Shown: one piece after another, positions 1 through 12,283 of the stretch
Layout: each line of letters opens with the position of its first letter
Numbering within the stretch: position 1 is the first letter of the stretch
Translations under genes and position numbers: made by a program
Assembly (NCBI GenBank): GCA_037176845.1
Contig: JAYKXP010000002.1
Location: forward strand, 744,001 to 808,000
Source of the DNA: Paramarasmius palmivorus
Lineage: Eukaryota > Basidiomycota > Agaricomycetes > Agaricales > Marasmiaceae
Reading direction: 5' to 3'
DNA: 64,000 nucleotides
The notes under the pieces: generated by a model
Seen by the model: the letters and a program-made list of their open reading frames with translations, nothing else
Databases searched by the model: none
Told to the model about the DNA's origin: nothing

Positions 1-854
1 CTGGAGGAACAAAGAAAACCTAAACCTTAACACGTTGCATTGCAACCGCCTAAGTTGATGTAAAACAGGCTGTGCGAAAAACCTCACCAGCTAGTCTACC
101 CACAGCTAAAGCAGGTTCCATGATACACGAATGAATTATCAGGGCATTAAGAAAAGCTGCTTCATTATAATCTTGACCGTAGAGGTGCCGTCAAGGTGTA
201 TTTGTCGGGCTATAATTCGAAGTGAGCAGATGTGATATCAAGCTCGCTTCAGGAACGTACTGCAACGTGGAAACGGCATTTGCCGTGAGTTCCTTTCATC
301 TGCCTGGAGCAGTGGCGGAGTCCAAGCAGGGATACACACAAAGCAGGGAATGCTATCCGAAAAGGTCTGAAGGTGATGGTGACGAAGGTGCGGAATATCC
401 ATACTACAATGAGTTTCCTTATCCGCTCTTATGACAGCATGCGCAACACTAAGGTTGCTCTACGACCTATCAAGAATATAAGGACTCGGTAGCACCAAAC
501 GCGGACCAACATATTACCATTTGTCTCGAGTTTTAACAGCTTCCTGAATCGTGTTTCCAGAACAAGATACCAGGCTCCTATTCCAAGTGACGTTGAGTAG
601 GGGGTCAGATACATTTAACGACAGTACTTAAAGGCGTCCTACCTGACGTTTAGGTTGTGGAAAATGGACTTATCGGCACAACGTGCACTTCGTAAACAAA
701 CTGTTCACTAGACTGATAAGAAACCCACAAGAAACCTACTCAGGAGTATTTAATTCAGTAGACGGCGGAATTGAATATTGGACGAACTTACTGCTCCGAG
801 GCCCACTGGATGATACCGTGGCTTGTTTCTGGTGGAGCACTGACATACTCCAGC

Positions 855-1244
855 TCAATGTATCCTCAGACGACATCGCTTTTTCAGAACATCAAAACCG
901 TGGCGGAATCGATGGGGTAAATCCAAGAGTTTCAGGGTGCCAAAGGAAGCGTTGTTTGTATAATATGAACTAGGGATGATGGTCTGTCCGGCAATCCAAG
1001 CGGTGAACACATTGACTGGGTCTTGTTTCGATGTTGTGCTCATGGGTGTTCACTATTTTGTCTACATAAATTAACGACGTGACGACACATAAAAGATGTG
1101 AAAATGGCAACACTTGCGAAGCACTCACCCAGCTACAGCAATCGCGAAATGGGTCTTCATTGATATTTTGCCCTGAATGTGAGAAGTGTACGCCGCCCAT
1201 ATGCCCTCGGTAACCCTGGATGGATCCAATTCAGCCGCCGACAT
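855..1244 (-). CDS. Unrecognised 99-aa two-exon ORF divergent from P450 copy A
   Basis: Exon 1 is 1129-1244 (ATG at 1244) and exon 2 is 855-1038, joined across a 90-nt GT-AG intron. The sum is 300 nt and codes for 99 aa starting MSAAELDPSRVTEG. The same structure, open and spliced at the same places, occurs in copy B (26440-26825). It is transcribed away from the P450, leaving about 500 bp of shared upstream sequence. I do not recognise the family. It could be the 5' end of a truncated larger gene, but preservation of frame in both copies argues that it is or was coding. Confidence 0.42.
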
Positions 1245-1751
1245 CGAAACCGCATGAGAGGAACTGACGCAAAAAGACGAGTGTAAGACCTAGGTGATAT
1301 AGTTCCAACAAATCACGGCCTTCCAAAACGGTTTAGAGTGGTCCTTCTGTCCTTAGTTATAGACGCGATACGGTCTGTGTAGGGCTGAACGGGGCTAGTG
1401 CCGTACGATGTCGTACTGTATCCACTAAACCAGCGAACCTGAAGGTCCTGTATGCTACTAGCTTGTGCGCCCAGGTCGGAGACTCGCGGTGAGCTCGGGA
1501 ATATTGAATGTGTCCGCTGTATTTGAAGACTTTTCGGGATGTAGATCTAACGCGGAGAACGGTGGTGGACGGTGAGGAAGGAATAAATTCAAAAATTCCG
1601 CGGCTTCAAGTTTTGCATTCAGTACTAACCGGTACTAACACCTTGGCCTCATCTTGACCCCATTCTCCAAGGATATCCAGACTCACTTAAGAATGGACAC
1701 TAATTCAACCCGATACCGCATATTCTTATTCGCGACTCGGCGATTTCTGCG

Positions 1752-3735
1752 ATGCTATTGACAGTCTGTGGATGCATCGCGCTAGCATGGCTCTACGTCA
1801 GGCTACATCGTCGTTTTCAGCTCCCACTACCTCCTGGTCCTTCTAGTTCTCTTCCTATCGTCGGAGTCCTTTGGGACCATCCAAAGACTGAGTTCTGGAA
1901 AACCTATGCAGATTGGGGGCGAAGATATGGTAAGCTCAAGTCAAGTTCGGTGCCTTCGTTCTAATCCAAGCTTGTTTTCACAGGTCCGAAAGGGCTTATT
2001 TCGTTCCACATTCTTGGCCGAAGGATCATTGTCGTCAACTCGAAAAAGGTCACCGATGACTTGTTCAGCAAACGGTCCAGTAACTATAACGATCGACCAT
2101 TTCCACCCATGTCCGGTGTTCTTATGAAGCGCGAGAAGAGCCCGTTCTACATGTACGTGAAATATGCCTTTTCTTTCTGTCGATGTCACTCAATTGCATA
2201 TAGCTCGTACAACGAACGCTTCAGAAAATACAGACGATTAATGCAACGCGCCATGAACTCGTCGGCGTCACGGGCATACTGGGGTATGGAGGAAGATGCA
2301 GCAAAACACACCATTGGCCAAATCATTGAATCCCCCGAAAAGCTATTCCAGCACATCCGGAGTAACTCAGCGTTCATCATCATGAAGCTCACCTACGGGT
2401 ACACAATTAGCGACCACAACGATCATTTCGTTGAAAATGCTGAGAAGGCTATCAAGATAGGATCATTGGCAGCCGCCCCTGGAAAGTGGTTGGTTGACTC
2501 TATTCCTATACGTGAGTAGCTCTCGATAGGGCCGCGTTTTATCTCTATCTGATGGTCTTTCAACGTAGTACGTTTCCTACCGGATTGGTTCCCAGGTGCA
2601 GGGTTCAAAAGGCAAGCAAAGGTCTGGAGCGAATTTATGCACAATCAGACCTTGAAGCCCCATCAATGGGCCAAGAGTCAAATGGTACTCTTTGAGATTC
2701 CCGTCGTGATGAACCCATCTAATTTTCCCAACAGGAAAAAGGCATAGCCGAACCGTCGTTCACATCCAATCTCTTGCAAGACGCAAATGGTGGCATTACA
2801 ACCGATGCCGAGCTCGAAGATTACGTGCTTTGGACCGCAGGTGCTATGTATGGTGCTGGTGCCGATACAGTTGAGTTGTTTCGTACGGGGTTTTGAACAG
2901 TAGGACTAAACCCATTCTAGACAGTATCCGTCATGAGAACGTTTGTGTTCTGTATGCTGACGAACCCGGCCGTACAAGAGATGGCCCAGAGAGAAATCGA
3001 TGCATTCATTCAGGAAGAGCGCCGTCTGCCTAATTTAAAAGACTGGTCCCAAGGCCCATCTCCATTCCTGAACTAGATTCCCTTGGAAGCTTCACGATGG
3101 CATCCTGTGAGGTATATCTATTATTCAATGCTCCATTACTGAGGTCTGTCATAGCCCGTCCCCTCGGGCTTTTCCATGCAACTGCTAACGACGATGTATA
3201 CGAAGATCATCTCATTTCAGCAAAAACTATGATCATAGGGAATATGTAAGTCTTCAGAAACCACCAAACCAACATGAATAACTAACGGATCATAGATGGG
3301 ATATACTACACCACGATAGTAGTGATCCCAATCCAGACATATTCGACCCAGATCGTTTCACTGGTCTCGATGGACGAAGCGAGGAAGACGATCCGAGGGA
3401 AGTGATTTTTGGTTTCGGACGCAGGTAAATTTTCGTTGCCTCTCTCTTTTGGTTTTCTTTTACAAAGACTTGATCGTAGAATATGTCCCGATCAGTACAT
3501 TGCTGAAGCATCTGTATGGATACGGATGGCTCTGATCTTGGCATGCTTAAATATCGAGAAAGAAGTCGACGGAAATCGACATCGTAGAGTCTCTGGTCAA
3601 TTTACGACCGCCCTAGTGAGGTGGGAAGTTCGTTGCGGGAGGAAACCTGTGTATTCTGAAGTTCCTGCCAGCTTCGTTAATCTATTTCCTCGTACCTCGA
3701 CCATGACGGAATTGAATACTCAAAGACTCAACTCG
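1752..3735 (+). pseudogene. Cytochrome P450, decayed copy A
   Basis: Same exon layout as the intact P450 at 27343-29356: exons begin at 1752, 1984, 2204 and 2569, with later exons following. It keeps the N-terminal membrane helix, the proline-rich LPLPPGP hinge and the I-helix stretch GAGADT. Three lesions mark it as dead. A TAG at 3074-3076 replaces a Cys codon just before the ExxR region. One base is missing near 3164 compared with copy B, shifting the frame. The heme loop reads CPDQ instead of CPGR, because GAT at 3490-3492 replaces the invariant glycine codon. The last exon is recognisable but scrambled up to about 3735. A truncated transcript might still be made; an active enzyme is very unlikely. 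Confidence 0.9.
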
Positions 3736-3819
3736 GTCTCCTTTTCTCCTCTAATCTGCGGGTGTACGTGATATACAAGTGAAGATGGTGCAAAATTCTC
3801 GTGTGAATTACTATGTTGT

Positions 3820-5803
3820 TTACAGGCGAGCGGATGCATGAAAAGGTGAGTAGGATGCAGTACCTGTGTAAACTCTCAAGGAATCAACAAACTTGCTCCA
3901 CGTGCTATCGGACAGCATCGCGGCTCTGGCGTAGGGTTCTGCTCCGGTGTTTTCGAGGTGAAGATCAAGGTTCTGAAGTACGTCGTCCAAAGCCTTTTGT
4001 TCCGCATCAAAATGACTGGTCCTTGTCCAGGAAGTATGGTCCATGTACCACGGCAAATCGATGCCTACCACACCAACTTCGTAAAGCCGTAGAAGATCCA
4101 AAGGAACGCCACCACTAGCAGCACTCTCATATGCCATACGATGACCAATGGCTTCAATAAGGGGCAGACATTTGGGGAGCAGATTATTATTCAGCTCATC
4201 ACGACTGCGTCCACGCTGAACCATTGCGGCTCTAAATTCGCGAAGAAGGCCAAATTCGTGGGAAGCCAGATCCGATTTTGTCGTGCTCAGGGGTATGGTG
4301 CAGCGTCCCATCGCTAGCTCGAAAGCTAAACCTGGTGCATGTAGTAGTTCAAATCACGTCGCGATTTCCATAAAGCGAGACTACGCACGGATACTAAGAG
4401 CCAGCACGTCACCCTCGGCGATAGCAACACCACGAAGTTCCATCTTCACATGCAAGACAATGTAAGTGATCTTACAGAAAATCCTTGAGTTCTTCACTAA
4501 CCTCCATTGGAAGGATCTGGTTGAAATCAAAGGTGCCTTGTGCGCCACAGCGGTCCGCAATGGTGCAGCCAGTACGACGCCAATGGCTAATCATCGTGAC
4601 CTTTACTATCGTGGCGATGGCAATGCGAAAGCCAGTTTCCGTTTGACCGGACACCCAGGAAGACGCACATCGATAGAAGGCATCCAATACAAACCCTTGT
4701 GCAAGGGCATGCAATATAGGAAACTGTTGCGTTCGGAAGCTCAGAACAGACACCTGATTGCCATCAGGGTTGATGACTTTCCGTCTGTGACTATACTTTG
4801 CCCCGATGTAGGCTGCCATTTTAAGGCCTGGTATGATCACCGCACCCAGGCTCATCGATCCTATACTGACACGCCAAATGGAATCAAAGAATCGGGCCTT
4901 TTCTGGTTGCACATCTGCTGTGTTACCGAGGAGGGACGCCGCGGGGAGAATAACATGATCGAAAGAGGTTATCGCGTGTCCCAAAGCCTTCGAACCCAAC
5001 CGATTTGGTAACTCCCTGCGATTGAAAATCAGGATTCGATATCAACATTTGAGATATGTAAGCGCAAACCTTGCAATGACTCCAGAACACATTTGTTCGC
5101 CATCATTCAAAGGAACGATAAAAGGACGGATGCCCTGCCCTCCATCCTTCGTTATAAGGCGAGCAAACACAATTCCAATCCTTGCCGTTCCACCGGCAGG
5201 TAATGTTGGTGGCATGAATCTTCAGACATGAGCTGTTGAAATCACGCAATAGTACAAAACGCACTTGGCAGACTGGGGATTGGGAGAATGGAGGTCAAAA
5301 CAACCATCCTCTCTAAGAACTGCTGTGGTTTCTAGGTTCAAGGCATCGAGACCGTGTCCTACTTCTGTCAAGAGGAATTGGGCGCTAAAAAAAGAGAAAG
5401 GTCAGCCTTGCAAGTAATAGAGAGGCCTTGACTAACGAAATTCGGAATGACAGAATATCATTCATGAGAGGCTCTAAATCGGGCCTACAACGAATGAAGG
5501 GAGCAAGTGTACCAGCAACGAGGTTTAGTTGGATGCTGAAAAGGGCAACGGCAGCGCCATCCAAAGTAACCACGAAATCGGTGAACATGTTCCAGAACTT
5601 TTGTGAAGGCTGGAGGACATCCTCAGTCGACAAATCTGAAACTCGGTAGATCGCTAATTGCCCAGTGACTCATGTATGTGTAACTCACTGTAATGTAGAG
5701 CGACAGCCTTTGCTCGACGGTGCGAGATTTCAAGACGGTCTTTAGCCGGTAGATCCTCCGGCAAAAAACAAGTATAATCTTCTGGGAGGGGAAAGCGTGG
5801 CAT
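3820..5803 (-). CDS. Acyl-CoA oxidase/dehydrogenase-like protein (554 aa)
   Basis: Seven exons (5689-5803, 5437-5635, 5265-5384, 5070-5219, 4502-5015, 4389-4443, 3820-4331) sum to 1665 nt, giving 554 aa from the ATG at 5803. The reading shows family landmarks: a flavin/substrate-region block with LTEVGHGLDALNLETTA, then MPPTLPAGGTARIGIVFARL, RGVAIAEGD-type and CGAQGTFDFNQI motifs in the C-terminal helical half. Members oxidise acyl-CoA to trans-2-enoyl-CoA with FAD, the first step of beta-oxidation, often in peroxisomes. I see no clear C-terminal SKL signal (it ends in ASARL). In this cluster it would suit chain shortening of an unusual fatty acid. It ends just downstream of the dead P450. 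Oxidase versus dehydrogenase cannot be decided by eye. Confidence 0.85.
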
Positions 5804-5991
5804 CTTCAATGCATTGCATTCGAAAGTTTATTCGACTTATGTAGATTTCGCGCGCCCAGTCATCCTTTATAAATAAAGCACTTGATATGATACGTTGTGA
5901 CAAGAATTGCGACCCATCACGCTCGTTGAGCTGGTTTGGCTCATCTCGGGTACAAATCAACCTGATTGCCATGAACACAATGGGCCACGTT

Positions 5992-7725
5992 CTACCTTAT
6001 TCTCCGGCGCATCTCGCTTAAAGCGAAGCTTTGGTCGTTTGTTCCTGCCGATTCATCATCATCCATCAGGGTGGTGGTTAATATCTGTGTGTCCGTATGC
6101 CACCCGTTCTTCTTCTTCTTTCTGATATCATGGAGTTCGTCCCCGTTACCAAATGCAAGGCTGGTCTGTGTCTGTGTTCTCATCGATTCCTCTCTGTAGA
6201 AAGCCTCTCTGACGTTGAGTGAAAGTCGGGATCCTCCGACGAACATGGCAGCATGTGATAGCCTGAAACAGACAGTCAGGGACCCGCTGAACATCCTAGT
6301 TCGGGTAACTCACGAGACAGCTGCGGGTGCTAGCCCATCCTAGAGTGTAGTGAACACAAAGACAAGAACCACTGATTTCATAAACAACGTACGGGACCTG
6401 CCAACCAAAGTATGGTGTTTACCAATAGCCCCGCAGCGACGCTGCGTGTATCGTTAGTCACTCCTGAAAGCTGCCGTCATCGTACTCACAGAATAAAATA
6501 GACAATGCTGTACAAGGGACATCATGAGTGACTGAGACAAGGATCGTGTGTGGAACCTACCTGTCGCGGACTAGGATAGAAAGTAGATCGACCTTCTTTC
6601 CATTAAGCGTAGTCCCACGTCTAGCGCGACTGATAGCTTTACCCATCGCGAGGACAACTAGCCAGAACTCAAAAGCAAGACCTTACAAACTTCAGCACCC
6701 CGGCAATGAGATAACTTCTGAATTGTGAATTTACCTGGTATCCAGATAGAAAATAGGTATTTGGTGGTAATACCATAGCATCCAGTCAGGCCGGGAGGCG
6801 TCGCAAAAGCTAGAATCTAGGTAAGAAGGAGCTCGAGATGAATAGAAGATCGACACTCTTACTTGTCCCCTGCTTGATTCCGATGTTATAGACAGCGAGC
6901 ATGACCACTATTTCAATCACATAGATGATTGCATTGAAGATGGTGAGGATCTTGTTCTTGTTATACATGGCGTAGATTCGTAATTGTAAAATCACTATTA
7001 GAATCGTCACCACAGTAAGGCGTAAAAAGCGAGTTAGAACTTACGTTCGACGATGTATAGCATTATTGAACCCGCAGACCCTTCCCAGATGAAATAATTT
7101 TCACAACTAGCCGGGAAAAAGTATCGTTGCTGAGTGGATACTCCAAAAGTTAGCCCTAAATACTCACAACTGTAGAAGACGTTGGTGGCACTTTAGATGT
7201 AGACGCAGTATAGTGTGCTTACCGAAACCGAATGGTTCGGTGTCATCAATACCACGACATTCACCGTGAGTAAGATAACACCGAAGTAGCGCATCTAACA
7301 ATGATTAGCACCGGCAGCATCGCGAGGTTACTTCACATACAGTAAGGAAAAGAATCTTTGCATACCCCCACGGCTTGGACTAATAGCATCATCAGCCAGT
7401 GCAAATGACAATCGACGGCATTGTCGCACCCATACAAAGCGAATCTGGAAGTACATGAGACAAGGAACATGTTAAGCTGAGCCCCGTACCTCATCTGGGA
7501 GGGTCATAACTGCGGTGATCTGGATGAGCCTTTTAGATTGCCAGGAAAAATACAGACTCGCCGTAATCCAGTGCAAACCATGTATAACCAGCCACTGAAA
7601 ACAAGTTACCGTCGGCACAGCCAGTAGTAACAAGATCGAAACATACCACAGCAATAGTTCACGATAGTTGCATAGGTGTGGAGTTGAATAAGTTGCGCAG
7701 CTTGTTCTGCGGCTGAGTTGTCCAT
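5992..7725 (-). CDS. DUF6533-type multi-spanning membrane protein
   Basis: The ATG is at 7725. The first exons read LHTYATIVNYC, GYTWFALDYGE and TLPDEIRFVW, the conserved opening of basidiomycete DUF6533 proteins. Further exons read KILFLTMRYFG, ENYFIWEGSAGSIMLYIVE, LQLRIYAMYNKNKI and IYVIEIVVMLAVYNIG, which are hydrophobic helices separated by short loops. The tail carries GGSRLSLNVREAF and a hydrophilic end, stopping at 5992. About nine short introns are needed; I am sure of the family but not of every junction, especially around 7080-7210. The function of this family is unknown; it resembles 7TM architecture in general form only. It lies between the acyl-CoA oxidase-like gene and P450-2 on the same strand, so co-regulation is plausible but not shown. 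Confidence 0.75.
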
Positions 7726-8091
7726 TGGAGGATGAAGACGTAGATTTGAAAGCGAGGTAACCCTATAAATGATATGCTCCCAGTCAAATAAATTTAGTTA
7801 GGGCGATTCATCAAGGTTCATTTCACCATATTGGTGGTTCGGCGGGCTTCATCACGTTCGTGATGCCCATCTTTGGGGCGATCAGACGACGGAAGAGTTG
7901 GGAAAGAGGGTACCTAACATGGGCATGTTCGGGAGAAGAATTACGACTACTGCCGTAGCTGACTGTGCCTGGCCATGATGCTTGGAGATCAGGTTTCGCC
8001 ATTATATACGAGTCGCAATGTCGATATCATCAGAAATAAATCAACATCAGATCTGCCAATCTCTGACTAAGTAATAATGTGCGAAGCACCG
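7726..8091. other. Intergenic, DUF6533 5' side / P450-2 3' side
   Basis: About 365 bp between two genes on the same strand. It must hold the terminator of P450-2 and the promoter of the DUF6533 gene. No motif was recognised. Confidence 0.5.
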
Positions 8092-10228
8092 TTACTCTAC
8101 TAGTGAGGCTGTACGACGAACGAGATCGGCAGTAATAGAAGAGCGAGGCTTGATATCACATTTGAATGGGTGCGGGTGGCTATATTTGCAGTTGTAAGTG
8201 CCTAGAATCCTGATTCCGAGCTTGGTCTTACCTGGTAACACCGGAAGTCCACTGAAGTGTGGGGTCAATGACCTTCCCCGTTTGATCAAGCGGTTTGTTG
8301 ATGGAGAAAGTCGCTAGAATGCAAGCCATATTGACGAAGAGGAGAGAATTTGCAACTGCCTCTCCAGGACAAGCACGCCGACCGAAGCCGAACGCGAACG
8401 ATGAGCTATCTGGAGCCAACTCCGGCGCTAGGTAACGTTCGGGGCGAAAGTCATCAGGCTGGGGATAAACGTTTTCATCATGCAACGCTGCCCTGTCTTG
8501 GACCTCAGTACTTACGACTGGAGATTAATGATCAGATTTTGACGCACCAGATATTCGCAACTAACGCGGTATCCTTTGGAATGAAGTAACTCCTATAAAG
8601 ATCATCCTGAGTCACTGAATGGGATACTGAACAATCCGGTCAGCGGTATCATGGGAAAGAGTGAGAAACTCACTTACCCATGGGTACCACAGGCCTCCAT
8701 CGTAGGGTTTCCTGATACACAGCTCGTACATATGGCAGGGAATCTCGGTCGCTAATCGAGGGTAGCCTGTCCTTGCCAATTACAGCGTCAATTTCAGCTT
8801 GGGCCTTCTGCTGTACGTCGGGGAAAAGCATCATGCATAGGAAAAAGTTCGACATTGCCGCAACAGTCTACACATATCCATCAATGCGGGAAATCTGTTC
8901 GTGCATGCCAACGTACCGTGTCAGCTTGTCCTAAACAGCACCAACTTAGCATGTAGAGCGACTCAAGTACACAAACCCTCACCGGAGTATAACCCAGCTG
9001 CGACCCATTTGATATCTTCATCCGTGGAGCGAGTAGCGTCGTCTTCATTGAGCAGTGTTGCAGTGAAAGACTGCGAGCCGAACTTAGCGTGATTTCCTGA
9101 ACTCTGTCACAGCCTCAGCGACTTGTTGAAAACAGCGTCAGAAAACTAACCACTGCGTTCTTCACTGCCGAAAAAGTGTCACCGATCGTGAGCTGTATCA
9201 GGTTTCTGGTCTTCATGCCGATAGCTTGGAAACCGGCACCGGGAAACCACTATTGTGAGAAGTTGAGCCTTGGGTAGGGTACATCTCAGATCGGGACTTA
9301 CAGAGGGTAGATGTTTCACTGGATACGGTGGGTTAAGTTTGCATCAATCAGAGAGTACTTGGAACTCACGTAAAGGTAGAGTGTCAACGAGAAAAACGCC
9401 TGGCAAAGCAGCAATAGCGAACATTTGCAGTGCCCGTTCAGTGTCCTTGAGAAGCCGATGGAATTCCTCTGTCTCATTTGTAAATCCGTAAGCTATCTTC
9501 AGTGCAACAGTTCCGGCGGTTCTAGTGTGTGTGAGTATAAGATGATTCGTAAACATCCCTTCACAAACCTCCGAAAATTGCCCACAAAATCGGCCGGGTT
9601 ATCAATCAACCGTTTGAGTGATTTGGCTACTTCTTGCTCCATTAACGGCCAGTAGAGTGTAGTTGCTGACGGGTTCAGTCCGATTTTGAGCAGACGTCTG
9701 TAATTCTTGAATCGGTCTCCGTAAGGCATGAGGACCACAGTTTCTCCCCAGCCCATACTAATGGAACACTATTAGCAAAGGGTAGCAATGATTCATGAAA
9801 ACCAAGCTCGCAGTTCGTTAGCCATCACAAGATGCGGTCGATTGGAGTAGATTCCAGAACGATGCTCGAACAAGTCGACGATAGCTTTCCTCGAGCTGAG
9901 CATTATCATGGGCTTGCTGAAGACATAGACCGCATAAACGTCTCCTAAATCAACGGTCATGCGGGAAGACAGTCATGGCGAACGAATCCATACCGAATGT
10001 CTTTCCCCATTTCGCAAAGTGAACCCACTCCTCTCGGTTTGGCAAGCTGAAAAGATTCCCTACAACAGGCAAGCGTCTTGGTCCAGGTATGTTATCCAAG
10101 CTGGACTTTCCTGGACGTCTAACGACGAGGATTATGGCTAGTGAGACGAGCAAAGCCAAGAGTGAGCCTTGGAACAAATTGGGCATGATAGGGAGAGAGA
10201 CAACAAGTTGATGCTGTAAGAAGGTCAT
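8092..10228 (-). CDS. Cytochrome P450 monooxygenase 2 (521 aa)
   Basis: Twelve exons read cleanly and sum to 1566 nt, 521 aa. The N-terminus has a membrane anchor followed by the proline hinge IPGPRRLPVVGN. Later landmarks are the C-helix region (MPYGDRFKNYRR), LPSWFPGAGF before the F-G region, an I-helix GQADTT, the K-helix ExxR in YQETLRW, the PERF-like FRPERYL and the heme loop FGFGRRACPGE with the cysteine ligand. This is a complete class-II microsomal P450 of the basidiomycete group often annotated O-methylsterigmatocystin oxidoreductase-like. Intron 2 is most simply a GC-AG intron (donor GCGAGC at 9811). An alternative start at 10186 would remove 14 residues. It is a likely hydroxylase or epoxidase of the cluster; the substrate is unknown. 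Confidence 0.92.
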
Positions 10229-10511
10229 ATAAGGACTGCCACCCGCGTTTAGCTATAAGCTGCCATGAAGAAAAAGAACTTTACGAAGCTACCGCCCAAA
10301 CGACGCCCAAATCCCATCTGATGGTGGTCATTTCTCACACACACAAATTTACGTAATGAGAAATTCTCAAGCCCGAGAGGTGTTTGTAACATTTGATGTA
10401 GGTACTGGAAACAGAAAGCGTTGGTATCATAATATATGTACATCCGAGAGTTTGGAGCGGTTTGGCATATAAGTATGTACTCGAGGAGCAAACCCACTGG
10501 CACTAGCACGG

Positions 10512-12283
10512 TCATTCGGTGACAGTAGAAACTGAGCCCAAGGACCGGCAAACTGCGAAATTTCCTTTTTGATTCTTGTAAAAAAGAATGTCAGCAGCTG
10601 TGACGGTGATTGAATATTGAGCAACCAGTGGCTATAAGGCAAACTGTGCAACATACAGTCATCGTCCACAAACTGGCATTCATTATAAGTTCTCCAAAGT
10701 GCACTGAACACAGGTTCATCACTATAGAAGTAGTGTTTGCCAAGAACACGGCGCAGATGTCGTGTCGCTTCCTCTCCGTTATCTAGTAGCTGAGTTAGCG
10801 AGGCATCTTGAACGCACGGCAAGACTACCTACACCAGGGCATCTTCGGAAAGAAGTGATGAATGACATGATAGTGGGCCACTGAAAGATTGGTCAAATGC
10901 GGTCGAATAGATAACCTTCAATCAAGTTTCCTTACCGTCATGCAAAAAGTATCTGCCTTGCCAACCCAGAAAATTTCGGTCCACGGTAGCTGCTGCTCCC
11001 CTCACGTATGACCAAGAACCTCGTTGGAAGTGGGGAATATTAGGCGCAGTATGATGAAGCTGGAATGACAGCCAGGACTCTTTAGTATGAATTCGGTAAA
11101 CTTCAAGAAAGCCAACGTACGTATGTTATCATGATGAACCAATGTGATACCGCAAGCCAAGGAACCCCATAGTATTTGATAACCGGCCAGAGACCATAGA
11201 AACGAACAGCGAGTGTCGTCACCACCAGAGTTACCGTTAGTGCTAAATTCGATGCCATGACCGCCGTGTACTGGCTGTCTTGAAATAGTACAGCTTTGGC
11301 TGATACCAAAATTTTAGTCCGATAAACGAGCATCTACGTGGAAGAACCCACGATTAAAATGGTTGGTCCTACCAAAAGGTATAGGCGTCAGCAATGTTAG
11401 GATTAAATATATAAATTATTTCACCATCGTGGATAAGACTTTTGCCCGGAAACGTTGAACAACAGATAAGCGGGAAAGGCGAATAACTGCTGTATGACCA
11501 GCATGCACAGGTTGTAAATCGGGGTATCGTTAAAAAAATCCGCATAGTCGATCTTCTCCTGGGCTAGGTCCGGGATCCCAAGATCTCGTCGTGTCTTGGG
11601 AACATACCTTTGGGTAGGCAAGTGAGCGAGGTACTGCATTCAGATGAAGAGGATACAGCAACTAACACTTCATCTTTTTCCATCGAACCATGGTTAGCAT
11701 GGTGGCGGTGATGCGATATCTTCCAGCTGAAGTATGGTGTCCAAAGTGCAGAATGGATGATCACACCAACGCTATCGTTCAAAAGGGGATACGGAGAAAA
11801 GGCGCCATGGCCACACTAGTCGGTGGTGAGCAGAATTTTCCGCACTCGATTAAGTGAGAAGCAAACCTCATGACCGAGGACCCAAAGGCCAGTGAAAGAG
11901 AGTCCCTAGTAGCAAAACAATTTATTCATGTGCACTGACTTTGGGCGGGTACTCACCTGAAACCACCAACTCGATGGGGTCCGTTAGATTAACATCGAGC
12001 ACAGGTAGAGAACAACGTACTATATGGTGACAATGACCGCCTGGGTTAGCACCGTCGGAATCCCGCCCGAAAAGTTGGATGCGACCATCTTTTCAAGCCG
12101 CAAGATAGCCAGAAACAGCAGTACACTTTGAGTAACGTCGCGACAGAGGTAGGCGAAACTTTTCCCGGTCTTGCGTTTGAATAGGATTGGCGGTATTGCA
12201 TTGCGCACTTCCGATAGTGTGATGTCCAGAGGGCTGTATTCGAAAGGTGTCGAAGCTGAATGTGGTTCTTCGGTCCCAGCCAT
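10512..12283 (-). CDS. Fatty acid desaturase 1, oleate Delta12-type (414 aa)
   Basis: Eleven exons (12021-12283, 11957-11969, 11867-11905, 11667-11815, 11425-11607, 11352-11368, 11121-11293, 10936-11059, 10833-10880, 10657-10806, 10512-10597) sum to 1245 nt. The N-terminus has the Delta12-family block [15 protein letters not shown]. The three iron-binding histidine boxes are present: HECGH, HHRHH and HVIHH. Hydrophobic segments between the boxes fit an ER membrane enzyme using cytochrome b5. One required intron (10807-10832) is only 26 nt; without it the frame runs into a stop. The same place in desaturase 2 has a 32-nt intron. Delta12-type relatives include desaturases, conjugases and acetylenases, and the sequence alone does not say which this is. 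Confidence 0.88.

Larger units (their letters stand above)
378..3735 (+). repeat. Large direct repeat, copy A
   Basis: This block of about 3.35 kb matches 25981-29356 in the same orientation, with only scattered substitutions and small indels. It holds a divergent 99-aa ORF, a shared upstream region and a P450. Similarity begins near the shared GGTGCGGAATATCC at about 388 (25991 in copy B) and fades after about 3735. In copy A the 3' part, from about 3060 on, is clearly more diverged than the 5' part. Seen directly by comparing the two blocks; the exact borders are approximate. Confidence 0.93.

Noticed and set aside
1..377. Possible extension of repeat copy A to the left
   Set aside because: No clear similarity to sequence left of 25981 was seen.
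4466..5011. 181-aa plus-strand frame
   Set aside because: It lies opposite a coding exon of the acyl-CoA oxidase-like gene and has no motifs of its own.
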